Shown: positions 9,580-19,510, numbered from the stretch's first letter. The stretch is 64,000 nucleotides of DNA from Leucobacter aridicollis (GCF_024399335.1 NZ_CP075339.1:1674001-1738000); one strand, 5' to 3'. The notes: generated by a model not told the origin, from the letters alone. Numbers and translations are program-made.

Positions 9580-9711
9580 GATGGCGTCCGGTCTCGTCAC
9601 CGCTATTTGTTTTGCCTACCGCCAGTTGAGCGGCGGGAAGCAAGCAGTCTTCGGGGCGGCCGGTGGCCCAAGGAGTATCCGGAGAGTGGCCGAGAAAGCG
9701 GAGGAGAACGC

Positions 9712-10062
9712 ATGAGTAACGACACTGCAGTACGCGAACACGGGGTCGCGCTGAGCTCAGCAGCACAGGAGAAGGTTCGAAGCCTGCTGAACCAGGAGGG
9801 GCGCGACGACCTGCGGCTCCGCATCGCCGTGCAGCCAGGCGGCTGCTCTGGCCTGATTTATCAGCTCTATTTCGACGAGCGCTCGCTCGAGAACGATGCC
9901 GTTGTCGACTTAGATGGCGTCGCGGTCGTTGTCGACCAGATGAGCATCCCGTATTTGTCTGGCGCGACCATCGACTTCGAAGACACGATCCAAAAGCAGG
10001 GGTTCACGATCGACAACCCCAACGCGCAGGGCTCCTGCGCGTGCGGCGACAGCTTCGCCTAA
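9712..10062 (+). CDS. erpA: Iron-sulfur cluster insertion protein (A-type carrier, HesB/IscA family)
   Basis: A-type carriers deliver Fe-S clusters to apo-proteins. The 116-residue protein has the three ligand cysteines: C45 in GGCSG, and C109 and C111 in GSCACGD. The ATG at 9712 follows a GGAGGA ribosome site; the frame continues 35 codons upstream, but without homologous character. It sits directly upstream of the cytochrome oxidase genes, which fits a role in supplying respiratory enzymes. The ctaC promoter separates it from that operon. Confidence 0.92.
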   Translation: MSNDTAVREHGVALSSAAQEKVRSLLNQEGRDDLRLRIAVQPGGCSGLIYQLYFDERSLENDAVVDLDGVAVVVDQMSIPYLSGATIDFEDTIQKQGFTIDNPNAQGSCACGDSFA

Positions 10063-10202
10063 GTCCAGAATGTTCTGCCCACTTGGTCGCGACACCCCCG
10101 TTTGCGTTCGGGGAACGCTCAGGTTCGCGCTAAGCTAACAGGTAGTCATCAGTTTCGCCTGCCTGCGTGGGCAATGACCGGTAAGAATTCGAAAGGTATG
10201 CG

Positions 10203-11075
10203 GTGCGTTCCAATCGTGTAAACAAATGGGTTGCGGCCCCTGTCGCCATCGGTGCGGCTCTTCTGCTCGCTGGCTGCACTCCTGAGCAGCAGCGCGGCTT
10301 CCTCCCCGAGGGATCCACTCACGCCACGAATCACACTGAGGGCATCACCGCGCTCTGGGTGAACTCGTGGATCGTGCTGCTGGGTGTGGGTGTCATCACC
10401 TGGGGCCTCATTATCTGGGCAACCATCGCGTACCGTCGCCGTAAGGGCCAGACCGGCCTTCCCGTGCAGCTGCGCTACAACATGCCCATTGAGACGTTCT
10501 TCACGGTTGTCCCCGTGATCCTCGTGCTCGGCTTCTTCGCGTTCACCGCGCAGGAGCAGGCAAAGATCGAGGCTCGCTACGACAACCCCGAGAACGTCGT
10601 CGAGGTGTTCGGCAAGCGCTGGGCGTGGGACTTCAACTACATCAGTGACGACGTCTACTTCCAGGGCGTTCAGGTGAAGACCGACGAGAAGGGTTCAGCT
10701 CTTCCCGAGACGATGCCCGTGCTCATGCTGCCCGTGGACAAGACGACGGAGATTCGCCTGGAGACGCGTGACGTCATCCACTCCTTCTGGGTCGTTGAGT
10801 ACCTGTACAAGAAGGACATGATCCCCGGCCAGACCAACTACATGAGCTTCACGCCGACTGAAACCGGCACGTTCATGGGTAAGTGTGCTGAGCTCTGCGG
10901 CCAGGATCACTCGATGATGCTCTTCGAGCTCAAGGTCGTCGAGCAGGACGAGTACGACGCATACGTCGACTCGCTCCGCGCAGAGGGCAACACTGGCCGC
11001 GTCGGTGAGGAAGCGAACGCCAATATCGAGTCGTTCCACGGCGATGAGGCTCAGGCCCAGAACGAGAAGAAGTAA
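10203..11075 (+). CDS. ctaC: Cytochrome c oxidase subunit II
   Basis: This is the CuA-bearing subunit of the aa3 oxidase. The 290-residue precursor has a lipoprotein signal ending in LLAGC (lipid-modified Cys at about residue 24), two membrane helices (about 52-74 and 98-118), then the extracytoplasmic cupredoxin domain. CuA ligands are visible as C228, E230, C232 and H236, with a methionine just beyond; the aromatic WAWDFNY segment is present. GTG 10203 follows AAAGG. A TAAGCT -10 is seen near 10130. ctaD begins 14 bases downstream. Confidence 0.96.
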   Translation: MRSNRVNKWVAAPVAIGAALLLAGCTPEQQRGFLPEGSTHATNHTEGITALWVNSWIVLLGVGVITWGLIIWATIAYRRRKGQTGLPVQLRYNMPIETFFTVVPVILVLGFFAFTAQEQAKIEARYDNPENVVEVFGKRWAWDFNYISDDVYFQGVQVKTDEKGSALPETMPVLMLPVDKTTEIRLETRDVIHSFWVVEYLYKKDMIPGQTNYMSFTPTETGTFMGKCAELCGQDHSMMLFELKVVEQDEYDAYVDSLRAEGNTGRVGEEANANIESFHGDEAQAQNEKK

Positions 11076-11089
11076 CGAGGGATAGAGAG

Positions 11090-12736
11090 ATGAAGAAGGG
11101 TAACATCATCGTTTCGTGGATGACATCCACGGATCACAAGGTGATTGGGTACATGTACCTGATCAGCTCCTTCGTGTGGTTCTTGGTCGGGGGCCTTATG
11201 GCCCTGCTGATCCGCGCGCAGCTGTTCGCACCCGGGCTCGAGGTCATTGCGACCAAGGAACAGTACAACCAGCTGTTCACGATGCACGGCACCATCATGC
11301 TGCTCATGTTCGCAACGCCGTTGTTTGCTGGCTTCGCGAACGTCATGATGCCGCTGCAGATCGGCGCACCTGACGTCGCGTTCCCGAGGCTCAACGCGTT
11401 CGCGTTCTGGCTCTACACGTTTGGCTCGCTCATCGCGGTCGGTGGCTTCCTCACCCCTCAGGGCGCAGCCTCCTTCGGTTGGTTCGCGTACGCACCGCTC
11501 TCTGACGTCACGTACTCTCCCGGCGTAGGCGGAAACCTCTGGGTTCTTGGCCTCGGTATTGCCGGCTTCGGCACCATCATGGGCGGCGTTAACTTCATCA
11601 CGACGATCATCACGATGCGCGCACCCGGCATGACCATGTGGCGTATGTCGGTGTTCACCTGGAACACGCTCGTCACGTCGCTGCTCGTAATCCTGGTCTT
11701 CCCGGTGCTCGCGGCCGCGTTCTTCGGGCTTGCTGCAGACCGTATCTTCGGTGCCCAGATCTACAGCGGTGAGGGCGGAGCAATTCTCTGGCAGCACCTC
11801 TTCTGGTTCTTTGGTCACCCCGAGGTGTACATCATCGCGCTGCCGTTCTTCGGCATCGTCTCCGAGATCTTCCCGGTATTCAGCCGCAAGCCGATCTTCG
11901 GGTACAAGACACTGATCTACGCGACAATCGCCATCGCCGCGCTCTCGATGACCGTGTGGGCACACCACATGTACGTCACCGGCTCGGTCCTCCTTCCGTT
12001 CTTCGCACTCATGACGATGCTGATCGCGGTTCCCACTGGCGTGAAGATCTTCAACTGGCTTGGTACGATGTGGCGTGGCTCGATCACCTTCGAGACCCCG
12101 ATGCTCTGGTCACTCGGCTTCCTCGTGACCTTCGTGTTCGGCGGCCTCACAGGTGTCATCCTCGCGTCGCCCGCACTCGACTTCCACCTCTCGGACACCT
12201 ACTTCGTCGTGGCGCACTTCCACTACGTCGTGTTCGGCACTGTCGTCTTCGCGATGTTCGCAGGGTTCTACTTCTGGTGGCCCAAGTGGACAGGCAAGAT
12301 GCTCAACGAACGCCTCGGTAAGATCCATTTCTGGGTGCTGTTCATCGGGTTCCACACGACCTTCCTCGTGCAGCACTGGCTCGGCGTCATGGCGATGCCT
12401 CGCCGGTACTACACCTACTTGCCCGAGGACGGAATCACCTGGGGCAACCAGCTGTCGACCATCGGCGCAGTAATTCTCGGCGCCTCGATGATCCCCTTCC
12501 TGCTCAACGTGTACATCACGTCACGTCGCGCACCGAAGGTGACTGTCAACGACCCGTGGGGCTATGGCCGCTCGCTCGAGTGGGCCACGTCGTGCCCGCC
12601 GCCGCGCCACAACTTCACCTCGATTCCGCGTATTCGCACCGAGTCGCCGGCGTTCGATCTTAATCACCCTGAGGTGAGCGGTATCGAGCAACCGAAGCCC
12701 GCCTCGGTACCCGAGTTCGTCGAGCCGACGAAGTAA
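11090..12736 (+). CDS. ctaD: Cytochrome c oxidase subunit I
   Basis: The 548-residue, twelve-helix heme-copper oxidase catalytic subunit reduces oxygen to water and pumps protons. Haem and copper ligands are visible: H66 in MHGTIMLL for haem a, H243 with Y247 in the GHPEVY motif for CuB and the cross-linked tyrosine, the HH pair near residue 292, and the two histidines in VAHFHYV near residue 380. It is an A-type oxidase because GHPEVY is intact. The start has GAGGGAT just upstream. It is co-transcribed with ctaC and ctaF. Confidence 0.97.
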   Translation: MKKGNIIVSWMTSTDHKVIGYMYLISSFVWFLVGGLMALLIRAQLFAPGLEVIATKEQYNQLFTMHGTIMLLMFATPLFAGFANVMMPLQIGAPDVAFPRLNAFAFWLYTFGSLIAVGGFLTPQGAASFGWFAYAPLSDVTYSPGVGGNLWVLGLGIAGFGTIMGGVNFITTIITMRAPGMTMWRMSVFTWNTLVTSLLVILVFPVLAAAFFGLAADRIFGAQIYSGEGGAILWQHLFWFFGHPEVYIIALPFFGIVSEIFPVFSRKPIFGYKTLIYATIAIAALSMTVWAHHMYVTGSVLLPFFALMTMLIAVPTGVKIFNWLGTMWRGSITFETPMLWSLGFLVTFVFGGLTGVILASPALDFHLSDTYFVVAHFHYVVFGTVVFAMFAGFYFWWPKWTGKMLNERLGKIHFWVLFIGFHTTFLVQHWLGVMAMPRRYYTYLPEDGITWGNQLSTIGAVILGASMIPFLLNVYITSRRAPKVTVNDPWGYGRSLEWATSCPPPRHNFTSIPRIRTESPAFDLNHPEVSGIEQPKPASVPEFVEPTK

Positions 12737-12754
12737 CCTGAGGAGTCATTCGCT

Positions 12755-13177
12755 ATGAAATCGAACATCGTTATCCTCTGGATCCTCACTGCCTACTTTG
12801 CGGTGCTCGGTGTGGTGTACACTCTCTGGAACCTGATTGAGCACGGCTACGTAGAGTGGTCAGGCAGCGCTACGATCATCGGCGCGGCTTTCCTCGGCGG
12901 GTTCATCGCGGTGTACCTCATGCTGACCCAGCGAAAGCAGGGTGGCGTGCTCATCGAGGACCGTGAGGACTCGGACATTGACGACGGGGACCCAGAGCTC
13001 GGCGAGTTCAGCCCCTGGAGCTGGTGGCCGTTCTTCCTCTCACTCGCGATCTCGCTCGTTGTGCTCGGACTATGCCTGGGATTCAACTTCTGGATCTCGT
13101 TCCTGTCGCTGCCGCTCGTGATCGTCGGCATCGTCGGCTGGGTGTACGAGTACTACCGTGGACACTTCGCGAGGTAA
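12755..13177 (+). CDS. ctaF: Cytochrome c oxidase subunit IV (actinobacterial type)
   Basis: This 140-residue small subunit is specific to actinobacterial aa3 oxidases and stabilises subunit I. It has four hydrophobic helices (about 4-28, 36-56, 88-106 and 108-130) split by an acidic loop with a DREDSDIDDGD-like stretch near residues 68-80. It follows ctaD by 18 bases with a GAGGAG site. Subunit III (ctaE) is not in this operon but at 18.7-19.4 kb with the bcc genes. Confidence 0.92.
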   Translation: MKSNIVILWILTAYFAVLGVVYTLWNLIEHGYVEWSGSATIIGAAFLGGFIAVYLMLTQRKQGGVLIEDREDSDIDDGDPELGEFSPWSWWPFFLSLAISLVVLGLCLGFNFWISFLSLPLVIVGIVGWVYEYYRGHFAR

Positions 13178-13186
13178 CTAGGCATC

Positions 13187-13630
13187 GTGGCAATTTCAAT
13201 TCGCCGGGGCCAGGCCGAGGACGCGGAAGCGCTCCTCGGCCTGGCCCGTCAGTTCACGACTGGCCGCGAGCCGATTGGGCGTGACGACTTCCAGGTCGCC
13301 TACGACAATGTGCTTCGTCGCCGTGACCAAGAGACGAACGTGCTCTTCGTGGCCGAGTCCGATGGCGTCATCGCCGGCTACTCACTGATGACCGTCTCGC
13401 GGCTGCTTCATGCTCCGGGACTCACCGCTCACCTGCAAGAGATCGTCGTCGATGCGGCCTCACGAGGCCTTGGTATTGGCGACAGGCTGATGTCAGCAAA
13501 TGAGCACTACTGCATGGGGCGAGGCGTGCGTCAGCTGTCTGCCTCGACAGCACGCATCGGCTCGTTCTACAACCACCGCGGCTTCGAAGCCGTAGGTGAG
13601 CACTACCGCAAGCTTCTCGAGCTGGAATAA
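13187..13630 (+). CDS. GNAT-family N-acetyltransferase
   Basis: A 147-residue acetyl-CoA-dependent acyltransferase. The acetyl-CoA loop is the RGLGIGDRLM segment near residue 95, after a hydrophobic beta strand (LQEIVVD), and an SFYNHRGF motif with a tyrosine is near residue 130. The substrate cannot be predicted. The GTG start lies 9 bases after ctaF with little ribosome-site character, so it is probably read through from the oxidase operon. The following TetR fragment is 3 bases away. Confidence 0.8.
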   Translation: MAISIRRGQAEDAEALLGLARQFTTGREPIGRDDFQVAYDNVLRRRDQETNVLFVAESDGVIAGYSLMTVSRLLHAPGLTAHLQEIVVDAASRGLGIGDRLMSANEHYCMGRGVRQLSASTARIGSFYNHRGFEAVGEHYRKLLELE

Positions 13631-13633
13631 GCG

Positions 13634-14062
13634 TTGAGTGGCGCCTCGCTTCGAGCTGCCACCGGAGCGCGCCGACCCCGTCGGCGTCCGGGGGAGAACC
13701 GAGCAGGCTTGATTATCGCCGGAACCATCGAGTTCGGGCTGCACGGGTACGCCGGCGCGCAAACCTCCGCAATCGCGGAGCGCGCCGGCGTTTCTCAACC
13801 CAACGTCTACGCGAACTTCAGGTCCAAGCGCGAGCTGTTCCTTGCGTGTGTGGGCGAGCTCCCATTGGCGGTTGAGCAACTGGGGCCGAACGGGCAGTTG
13901 GACGAGTCGCAGGCGCTGCTATTGTTTCAGGCGGTCGCCGCCGCACGCGAGCCTGTGCTTTCTCCCCAGCTTTGCGAGCTCCTGAGTAAACTGCACGCAC
14001 GTCTCGGGGCGGACTCCTTCTCCGCTGCGCTCACAGGGGCGGCAGCGATTCTGCTCCGCTGA
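13634..14062 (+). pseudogene. TetR-family regulator, shortened at the C terminus
   Basis: The 142-residue product has a normal TetR helix-turn-helix (about residues 24-70: ALNSAIAERAG-like core, then VSQPNVYANFRSKRELF). It ends at residue 142, whereas the family usually runs to 180-210, so about a third of the ligand-binding domain is missing. It starts with TTG at 13634 and ends abruptly in GAAAILLR-stop; beyond this point the DNA loses coding character for 1 kb. A small functional repressor is possible, but truncation by a rearrangement is likelier. Confidence 0.6.
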
Positions 14063-15097
14063 GACATGAGAGCCACAGCGCGCTACGCCCTGTGAGACCC
14101 GCTCTGGCTCCACCATTTCCGGGGACCGGCCGCGCCCTCCACGATTTTGGCCAGCGCTGTGTCCCAGCTGATTCTCTCGGGCTCGATAGTTCTATTCCAC
14201 TCAACGCAGCCGGACTACTTGGTGATGAAACGAGAATGGGAGACGCTGTCATCGTGCTGCAGAGTCCAAGTACCTCACCGCAGGCTGGGACGCGACGATA
14301 GACGATGCGCGTAGAGCGCCGCGCCGTTGGAGTCGCCAGGGTCGCGCTGCTCGCACCAGTCATGGAATCTGCGCGTGGGGTATGGGGCGTTGAGGACGCC
14401 TCCACTGGATGAGAGCCACTTGGGGCACCTGGAGCTCAGAGGGATGTTGCAATGCGCTATGTGGCACCGGAACTCTAGGGGCTTGTCGAACCGTCGAAGG
14501 AGTAGGTGATGCGCGCGTCGGGCAGAAGCACCCTTGGCTTTCACATGGTGTGAGCAAACACGACGGCGCCTCTTCTCGGCCGTCCTCGCGGTGCCGGGAG
14601 GACGCATACGAATTTCTCGGAAGGAATGGGCATGTTCTGAGATGCCAGCGCGGGTTGATGTGGGCTGGTGCCGCGACACCACACTTGGCTGTAGGTTGGG
14701 TCTCATTTGCGATCTCAGTCGCCCAGAACATCAAGTGCAGACATGTAGCCTCGCTGAGTTCACGCTCCCACTCGCCAGACCTCACATAGCCGCCTATGCC
14801 TCACCGAGCACAGGGCGGCGCCTACGCCTCTCAGGATATGGGTGTAGCCGGGCACTACACGATGGGCGCGATGTGGGAGCGGCGTTGGACAACGAGGCAG
14901 TACTATCCTGCGGGGAACGGGATGTAAGCGGGGTCTCCGGCTCTGCCGGGGAGCAGAGCGCTGTGGGCGAGGGACGCTGGCGAAGACGAGCTGCGTGGCG
15001 CTTGGTACATAGCCCACCCTCTTGGTGCGTATGATCTGCGCTCGACGCACGATTGCCTGGCTCCGGGCTGGAGCAATCTGTCATGAATCTCATACAC
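14063..15097. other. About 1 kb without a recognisable gene, probably decayed DNA
   Basis: No frame shows the strong G/C third-position bias of neighbouring genes, every frame is broken or gives low-complexity basic peptides, and the stretch is visibly less GC-rich around 14150-14290. One forward frame from ATG 14796 to TGA 15084 has a protein-like composition but a TAA at 14925. No inverted terminal repeats, transposase motifs or tRNA were found. The stretch begins exactly where the TetR gene stops, suggesting a deletion or rearrangement scar. Confidence 0.5.
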
Positions 15098-15139
15098 GAG
15101 AAAACCCCCATCGAGTGAAAGCTCGGTGGGGGTTTTCTC
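15098..15139. terminator. Terminator at the end of the ctaE-qcrCAB operon
   Basis: Two 18-base arms, identical but for one position, begin GAGAAAACCCCC and flank a 6-base loop; the ends give an A-tract or U-tract on either strand. It lies 18 bases beyond the qcrB stop. Confidence 0.85.
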
Positions 15140-15157
15140 GGCAGATTGGCGCGCGAC

Positions 15158-16771
15158 CTAGTGGCCGTGGTCCTTGCTGGACTCGATCTCGCCCTGCGTC
15201 GGCGGCACGATCCGGTCCTCGAAGAACCAGCGAGTGAAGCCTGCGCGGAGGCGCTTACCGAAGGGGATGCGTCCGTCGTCGTTCGGACGGAGCATGACCG
15301 GCGCGTAATCGTGGTAGCTGACAAGCTCCCAGCGCTCGTAGTCGCTGACGGGCTTGTGAACCTCGACGAACTCGCCGCCGGGGAGGCGCACGATGCGACC
15401 CGACTCGTACCCGTGAAGGGCGATCGAGCGATCCTTCTTCTGCAGTGCGAGGCAGATGCGCTTCGTCACGATGTAGGCGACGATCGGGCCGAGGATGAGC
15501 AGAGCCTGCAGCGCGTGGATGACACCCTCGATGGAGAGCTGGAAGTGCGTCGCCATGAGGTCGGAGCTTGCAGCCGCCCACATGACCGCGTAGAACGTGA
15601 CACCTGCTGCACCGATTGCGGTACGGGTAGGTGCGTTGCGCGGACGGTCAAGGATGTGGTGCTCACGCTTGTCGCCGGTGACCCACGCCTCAACGAAGGG
15701 GTAGATCGCAACGACAACGATGAAGCCGCCCATGATGATCACAGGGATGAGCATGTTCCACGACCAGGTGTAGCCGAACCACTCGGTCTCGAGCCCCGGT
15801 GGGATCAGTCGGAGCATGCCGTCAGCGAAGCCGATGTACCAGTCAGGCTGGGTGCCCGCCGAGACAGGGGAGGGGTCGTAGGGGCCATACATCCACACGG
15901 CATTGATGCTGAAGAAGGTGGCAATGAGAACGATGACACCGAACACGATGAAGAAGAAGCCGCCTGCCTTCGCCGCGTATGCGGGGAGGACCGGGTATCC
16001 GACGACGTTGCCCTGGGTCTTGCCCGGGCCGGGGTACTGCGTGTGCTTGTGGATGACCACGAACATGAGGTGCAGCGCGACGAAGAGGATGACCAAGGCC
16101 GGGAGCACCATGATGTGGAGCATGTACAGGCGGCCAACGATGTCGACACCAGGGAACTCGCCACCGAAGAACAGGAACGAGAGCCACGTGCCCACGACGG
16201 GGAAGGACTTCAGGAGGCCGTCGATGATGCGGAGGCCGTTGCCCGAGAGAACATCGTCGGGGAGCGAGTAACCGGTGAAGCCCTCAGCCATCGCGAGGAT
16301 GAAGAGGACGAAGCCGATAACCCAGTTGAGCTCGCGCGGCTTGCGGAATGCGCCCGTGAAGAAGATGCGAAGCATGTGCAGGCCGATCGAGGCGACGAAC
16401 AGCAGTGCTGCCCAGTGGTGCACCTGACGCATCAGGAGGCCGCCGCGAACCGAGAACGACAGATCGACAGTCGACGCCATTGCGGCCGACATCTCGAGAC
16501 CCTTCATCGGGACGAAAGGCCCGTCGTACACAACCTCAGCCATAGTGGCTTGGAAGAACAGCGTCAGGAACGTGCCCGAGAGCAGAATCACAACGAAGCT
16601 GTACAGTGCGACCTCGCCAAGGAGGAATGACCAGTGATCTGGGAAGATCTTTCGGCCGAATTCCTTGACCGCGACGCCAACCTTGGTGCGCTCGTCAATG
16701 TAGTTCGCCGCCTTAGCGGTGAAGGTGCTTGAGCCGCTCTGCTGCGTCGGCTTTTCAGTTACGGTGCTCAC
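15158..16771 (-). CDS. qcrB: Cytochrome bc1 complex cytochrome b subunit
   Basis: The 537-residue membrane subunit of the menaquinol-cytochrome c oxidoreductase has two haem-ligand histidine pairs: in the HHWAALLFVASIGLH segment near residue 116 and in the HIMVLPALVILFVALH segment near residue 218. The quinol-site PDWY motif is near residue 311 (the actinobacterial equivalent of PEWY). The long C-terminal extension after about residue 430 is typical of Actinobacteria. It overlaps qcrA by 4 bases and closes the ctaE-qcrC-qcrA-qcrB operon. Confidence 0.96.
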   Translation of the reverse strand: MSTVTEKPTQQSGSSTFTAKAANYIDERTKVGVAVKEFGRKIFPDHWSFLLGEVALYSFVVILLSGTFLTLFFQATMAEVVYDGPFVPMKGLEMSAAMASTVDLSFSVRGGLLMRQVHHWAALLFVASIGLHMLRIFFTGAFRKPRELNWVIGFVLFILAMAEGFTGYSLPDDVLSGNGLRIIDGLLKSFPVVGTWLSFLFFGGEFPGVDIVGRLYMLHIMVLPALVILFVALHLMFVVIHKHTQYPGPGKTQGNVVGYPVLPAYAAKAGGFFFIVFGVIVLIATFFSINAVWMYGPYDPSPVSAGTQPDWYIGFADGMLRLIPPGLETEWFGYTWSWNMLIPVIIMGGFIVVVAIYPFVEAWVTGDKREHHILDRPRNAPTRTAIGAAGVTFYAVMWAAASSDLMATHFQLSIEGVIHALQALLILGPIVAYIVTKRICLALQKKDRSIALHGYESGRIVRLPGGEFVEVHKPVSDYERWELVSYHDYAPVMLRPNDDGRIPFGKRLRAGFTRWFFEDRIVPPTQGEIESSKDHGH

Positions 16772-17856
16772 TTGAGGCGCTCCCAGTAGCTCGGACCAAC
16801 AGGTTCAGTGAAGTCGCTGCGCGCGATGAGGTAGCCATCAGCGTCGACAGTGATGGGCAGCTGGGGAAGCGGGCGCTTTGCTGGGCCGAAGATGACCTTG
16901 GCCTCATCAGCGACGTCGAACTGCGACTGGTGGCAGGGGCACAGTAGGTGGTGCGTGTGCTGCTCGTTCAGAGCAACAGGGCAACCGACGTGGGTGCAGA
17001 CCTTCGAATACGCGACGATTCCGTTGTACGACCAGTCCTTGCGCTCTGGACGCTCCTTGAGGTCCTTCTCGTCGAGACGGATGAGCAGGACAATTGCCTT
17101 GGCCTTCTCGTTGAGCACGTCCTTCGCAGTGCCGAGGTTCTCGGGCACGACGTGGAACACTGAACCGACAGTGACGTCTGCTGCGCGAATTGCCTCGCCA
17201 ACCTTGTGGCCGCCGTTGTCGCGGGCAAGGCGAATTCCCTTGTCCCACATCGTGTGCTTGAGCACCTCAACGGGGTCGATGTCCTGCGGAGCCAGGCTGC
17301 GCAGGAGCGTGATACCCGGAAGCGGGAACGCGATGAGCGCGCCGAGGAGGCTGTTGCGCACGAGGGTGCGGCGTGAGAAGCCAGACTCTTCGTCAGCGAC
17401 AGCGAAGATTTCAGCTGCGGCTTCGCGGGTCTCTTCATCGCTCGGCGCGGGGTGGCGGTGGTCGATGCCCTCAACGTCCGACATGAGCGACTTGCCCCAG
17501 TGGACGGCGCCGATTCCGAGCGCGAGGAGCGCCAGGGCCATGCCCGAGCCGACGAAGATCGTGTGCAGGCGGATAGCCGCCGGGTCACCAGTCTCGATCG
17601 GGAAGAACATGTAGGCGAGCACCGAACCGAGGCTGCCAACGATTGAGAGATAGAAGAGGGAGTAGACGGCGCGTTCTGCGCTCTTCTCCTTCTTAGGATC
17701 CAGCTCCGTCACACGCTTGCGGTGCGGGGGAAGGCCCGGGTTCTGCACGGCGTCAGTCGAAATGACCGCGGCACCAGCCGAAGACAAATCCGCGCCGAGG
17801 CTCTGGGCGGCAACAACGGCGTTATCGCCGCCGCTGCTCTTCGCTTCCTCTGCCAT
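16768..17856 (-). CDS. qcrA: Cytochrome bc1 complex Rieske iron-sulfur subunit
   Basis: The 362-residue protein carries the [2Fe-2S] Rieske domain, with CTHVGC near residue 289 and CPCHQSQF near residue 308. Three N-terminal membrane helices (about 68-88, 98-120 and 168-188) are characteristic of actinobacterial QcrA and position it in the bcc-aa3 supercomplex. The first 60 residues are hydrophilic and alanine-rich. It transfers electrons from menaquinol to the dihaem QcrC. Confidence 0.95.
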   Translation of the reverse strand: MAEEAKSSGGDNAVVAAQSLGADLSSAGAAVISTDAVQNPGLPPHRKRVTELDPKKEKSAERAVYSLFYLSIVGSLGSVLAYMFFPIETGDPAAIRLHTIFVGSGMALALLALGIGAVHWGKSLMSDVEGIDHRHPAPSDEETREAAAEIFAVADEESGFSRRTLVRNSLLGALIAFPLPGITLLRSLAPQDIDPVEVLKHTMWDKGIRLARDNGGHKVGEAIRAADVTVGSVFHVVPENLGTAKDVLNEKAKAIVLLIRLDEKDLKERPERKDWSYNGIVAYSKVCTHVGCPVALNEQHTHHLLCPCHQSQFDVADEAKVIFGPAKRPLPQLPITVDADGYLIARSDFTEPVGPSYWERLK

Positions 17857-17901
17857 TATGCTCCTTGATTCCTGAAAAATTGAGATGCTGTGCGATGCCG
17901 A

Positions 17902-18705
17902 CTAGTTCGACTTCGCGGTGACCCAAACGGTGAGGGCGACGATCGAACCGAGTCCGATAATCCAGATGAACAGACCCTCAGCAACCGGGCCGATCGAACC
18001 GAGCGAGAAACCGCCGATCGAAGGCTTGTCCTCAATGTACTTGAGGTAGGTGATGATGTCGGCCTTCTGCTCAGGCGTGATATTCGCGTCACTGAAGACG
18101 GGCATGTTCTGCGGGCCAGTCACCATCGCGTTGTAGATGTGAGTCGGCTCGACACCGGTGAGCGGGGGAGCCCACTTGCCCTGGGTGAGTGCTCCACCCG
18201 CGCCGGCCACGTTGTGGCACATCGCGCAGTTGATGCGGAACAGCTCTCCGCCGCGTGCTGCGTCGCTGTCGGCAGTGAGGAACTTCGCATCGGGAAGCTC
18301 GGGTCCCGGAGCCAGCGAAGCGACGTAGGCAGCCATCTGGAGCGTCTGCTCCTCGGTGAACTGCTTGGGCTTCACCATGCCCTGCGGGCCCTGGAAAGCG
18401 AGCGGCATGCGGCCGGTGCCAACCTGGAAGTGAACTGAAGCCGCACCCACGCCGATGAGCGAGGGGCCATCTTCGCCTGAGCCCTGTGCGCCCATGCCGT
18501 GGCACGTTGCACAGTTCGCTGCGAAGAGCTTCTCACCCTCCTTGATGACGGCGGGCGATGAAAGATCTACCTCAGCAGTAGCAGACGTGGTGCTGATGCC
18601 AGCGTATGCAGCACCTGTGACAACCAGGCCGACTGCGAGCAGTGCGGCGGTCGCGAGTGGGTGACGACGACCCGACTTTGCTGGGTTCTTCTTGGCGCGA
18701 GCCAT
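17902..18705 (-). CDS. qcrC: Cytochrome bc1 complex dihaem cytochrome c subunit
   Basis: The 267-residue protein has an N-terminal membrane anchor or signal (about residues 16-38), two haem c attachment sites (CATCH near residue 65 and CAMCH near residue 165) and a C-terminal membrane helix (about 240-262). Two haems allow direct electron transfer from QcrA to CtaC without soluble cytochrome c. ATG 18705 is chosen because it gives a clean signal sequence and follows a GGAGC site; the frame is open further upstream only through ctaE. Confidence 0.95.
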   Translation of the reverse strand: MARAKKNPAKSGRRHPLATAALLAVGLVVTGAAYAGISTTSATAEVDLSSPAVIKEGEKLFAANCATCHGMGAQGSGEDGPSLIGVGAASVHFQVGTGRMPLAFQGPQGMVKPKQFTEEQTLQMAAYVASLAPGPELPDAKFLTADSDAARGGELFRINCAMCHNVAGAGGALTQGKWAPPLTGVEPTHIYNAMVTGPQNMPVFSDANITPEQKADIITYLKYIEDKPSIGGFSLGSIGPVAEGLFIWIIGLGSIVALTVWVTAKSN

Positions 18706-18725
18706 GATGTCAATTGCTCCTGACT

Positions 18726-19355
18726 CTACTTGATGACGTAGATGATGTAGAAGAGGATGATCCAGACGATGTCGACGAAGTGCCAGTAGTACGACACGAC
18801 GACGGCCGTCGTCTCCTCCTTGTGCGTGAAGTTCTTGACTGCGTAGATGCGGCCGATCACGAGGAGGAAGGCGAAGAGACCCAGGGCAACGTGGATGCCG
18901 TGGAAGCCCGTTGCCAGGTAGAACGCCGAGCCGTAGGGATCGCTCGCGAGCGTCACGCCCTCGGAAACGAAGACTGCGTACTCGTACGACTGTCCGGCGA
19001 CGAAGGTGGCGCCCATGAAGAACGTGAGGTAGAACCACTCAACGGTTCCCCACTTGGCCGGGCTCCAACCCGTGCGTCGCGGCTGCATCCGCTCAGCGGC
19101 GAACACGCCTGCCTGAGCGGTGAAGGACGAGAGCACCAGGATGGACGTGTTGATAAGCGCAAAGGTGAAGTTGTGCTTCGAGGTCTGTTCCGCCCACAAC
19201 TCGGGGTTCATTGCCCGGAGTGTGAAGTAAATCGCGAACAGGCCAGCGAAGAACATGACCTCGCTGCCGAGCCACACGATCGTGCCTACGGCGACGCCGT
19301 TCGGTCGCTTCACCGCGGGCACGGCTGACTTGGTATTCATAGTGGTCGTTGTCAC
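18726..19355 (-). CDS. ctaE: Cytochrome c oxidase subunit III
   Basis: This 209-residue protein of five to six helices is the third core subunit of the aa3 oxidase. The conserved [13 protein letters not shown] segment near residue 29 and the [15 protein letters not shown] segment near residue 150 are diagnostic. The GTG at 19355 is preferred because a CATAAT hexamer lies 6 bases upstream and no ribosome site fits the internal ATG at 19340. It heads the operon with the bcc genes, separate from ctaC-ctaD-ctaF. Confidence 0.95.
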   Translation of the reverse strand: MTTTTMNTKSAVPAVKRPNGVAVGTIVWLGSEVMFFAGLFAIYFTLRAMNPELWAEQTSKHNFTFALINTSILVLSSFTAQAGVFAAERMQPRRTGWSPAKWGTVEWFYLTFFMGATFVAGQSYEYAVFVSEGVTLASDPYGSAFYLATGFHGIHVALGLFAFLLVIGRIYAVKNFTHKEETTAVVVSYYWHFVDIVWIILFYIIYVIK

Positions 19356-19367
19356 CCTTCCATTATG
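19353..19367 (-). promoter_or_regulatory. Leaderless promoter of ctaE
   Basis: On the reverse strand CATAAT (19367-19362) is followed by GGAAGG and the GTG at 19355. GGAAGG touches the GTG and so is too close to act as a ribosome site. Confidence 0.45.
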
Positions 19368-19495
19368 GCTGAAAGTTTGGTGTGGATTTTCACTGATCCT
19401 CGGCGCGCCGAATAATCTGTGGCAAATACCGTTACAGCCTACCCCGCTTGCTCACGTTGATGGACCACTTCGCCCGGGGCGCGGCGTGTCGTCAC

Positions 19496-19510
19496 TAGGA
19501 TTGTCTCATG
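19496..19510 (+). promoter_or_regulatory. Leaderless promoter of trpD
   Basis: TAGGAT at 19496-19501 is separated by six bases from the ATG at 19508, with no ribosome site. Confidence 0.55.

Noticed and set aside
11051..11968. A 305-codon reverse open frame opposite ctaD
   Set aside because: Antisense of the oxidase subunit I gene; charged repetitive composition and no domain.
14275..14405. Reverse-strand stretch reading TRRFHDWCE, similar to a tyrosine-recombinase segment
   Set aside because: No HxLR or HxxH box or catalytic tyrosine follows in any frame, so the resemblance is too short to support an integrase remnant.
15146..16630. A 494-codon forward open frame opposite qcrB
   Set aside because: It is antisense to a clear cytochrome b gene and its product is an Asp/Glu/Arg/His-rich low-complexity chain, which is what a high-GC gene gives when read backwards.
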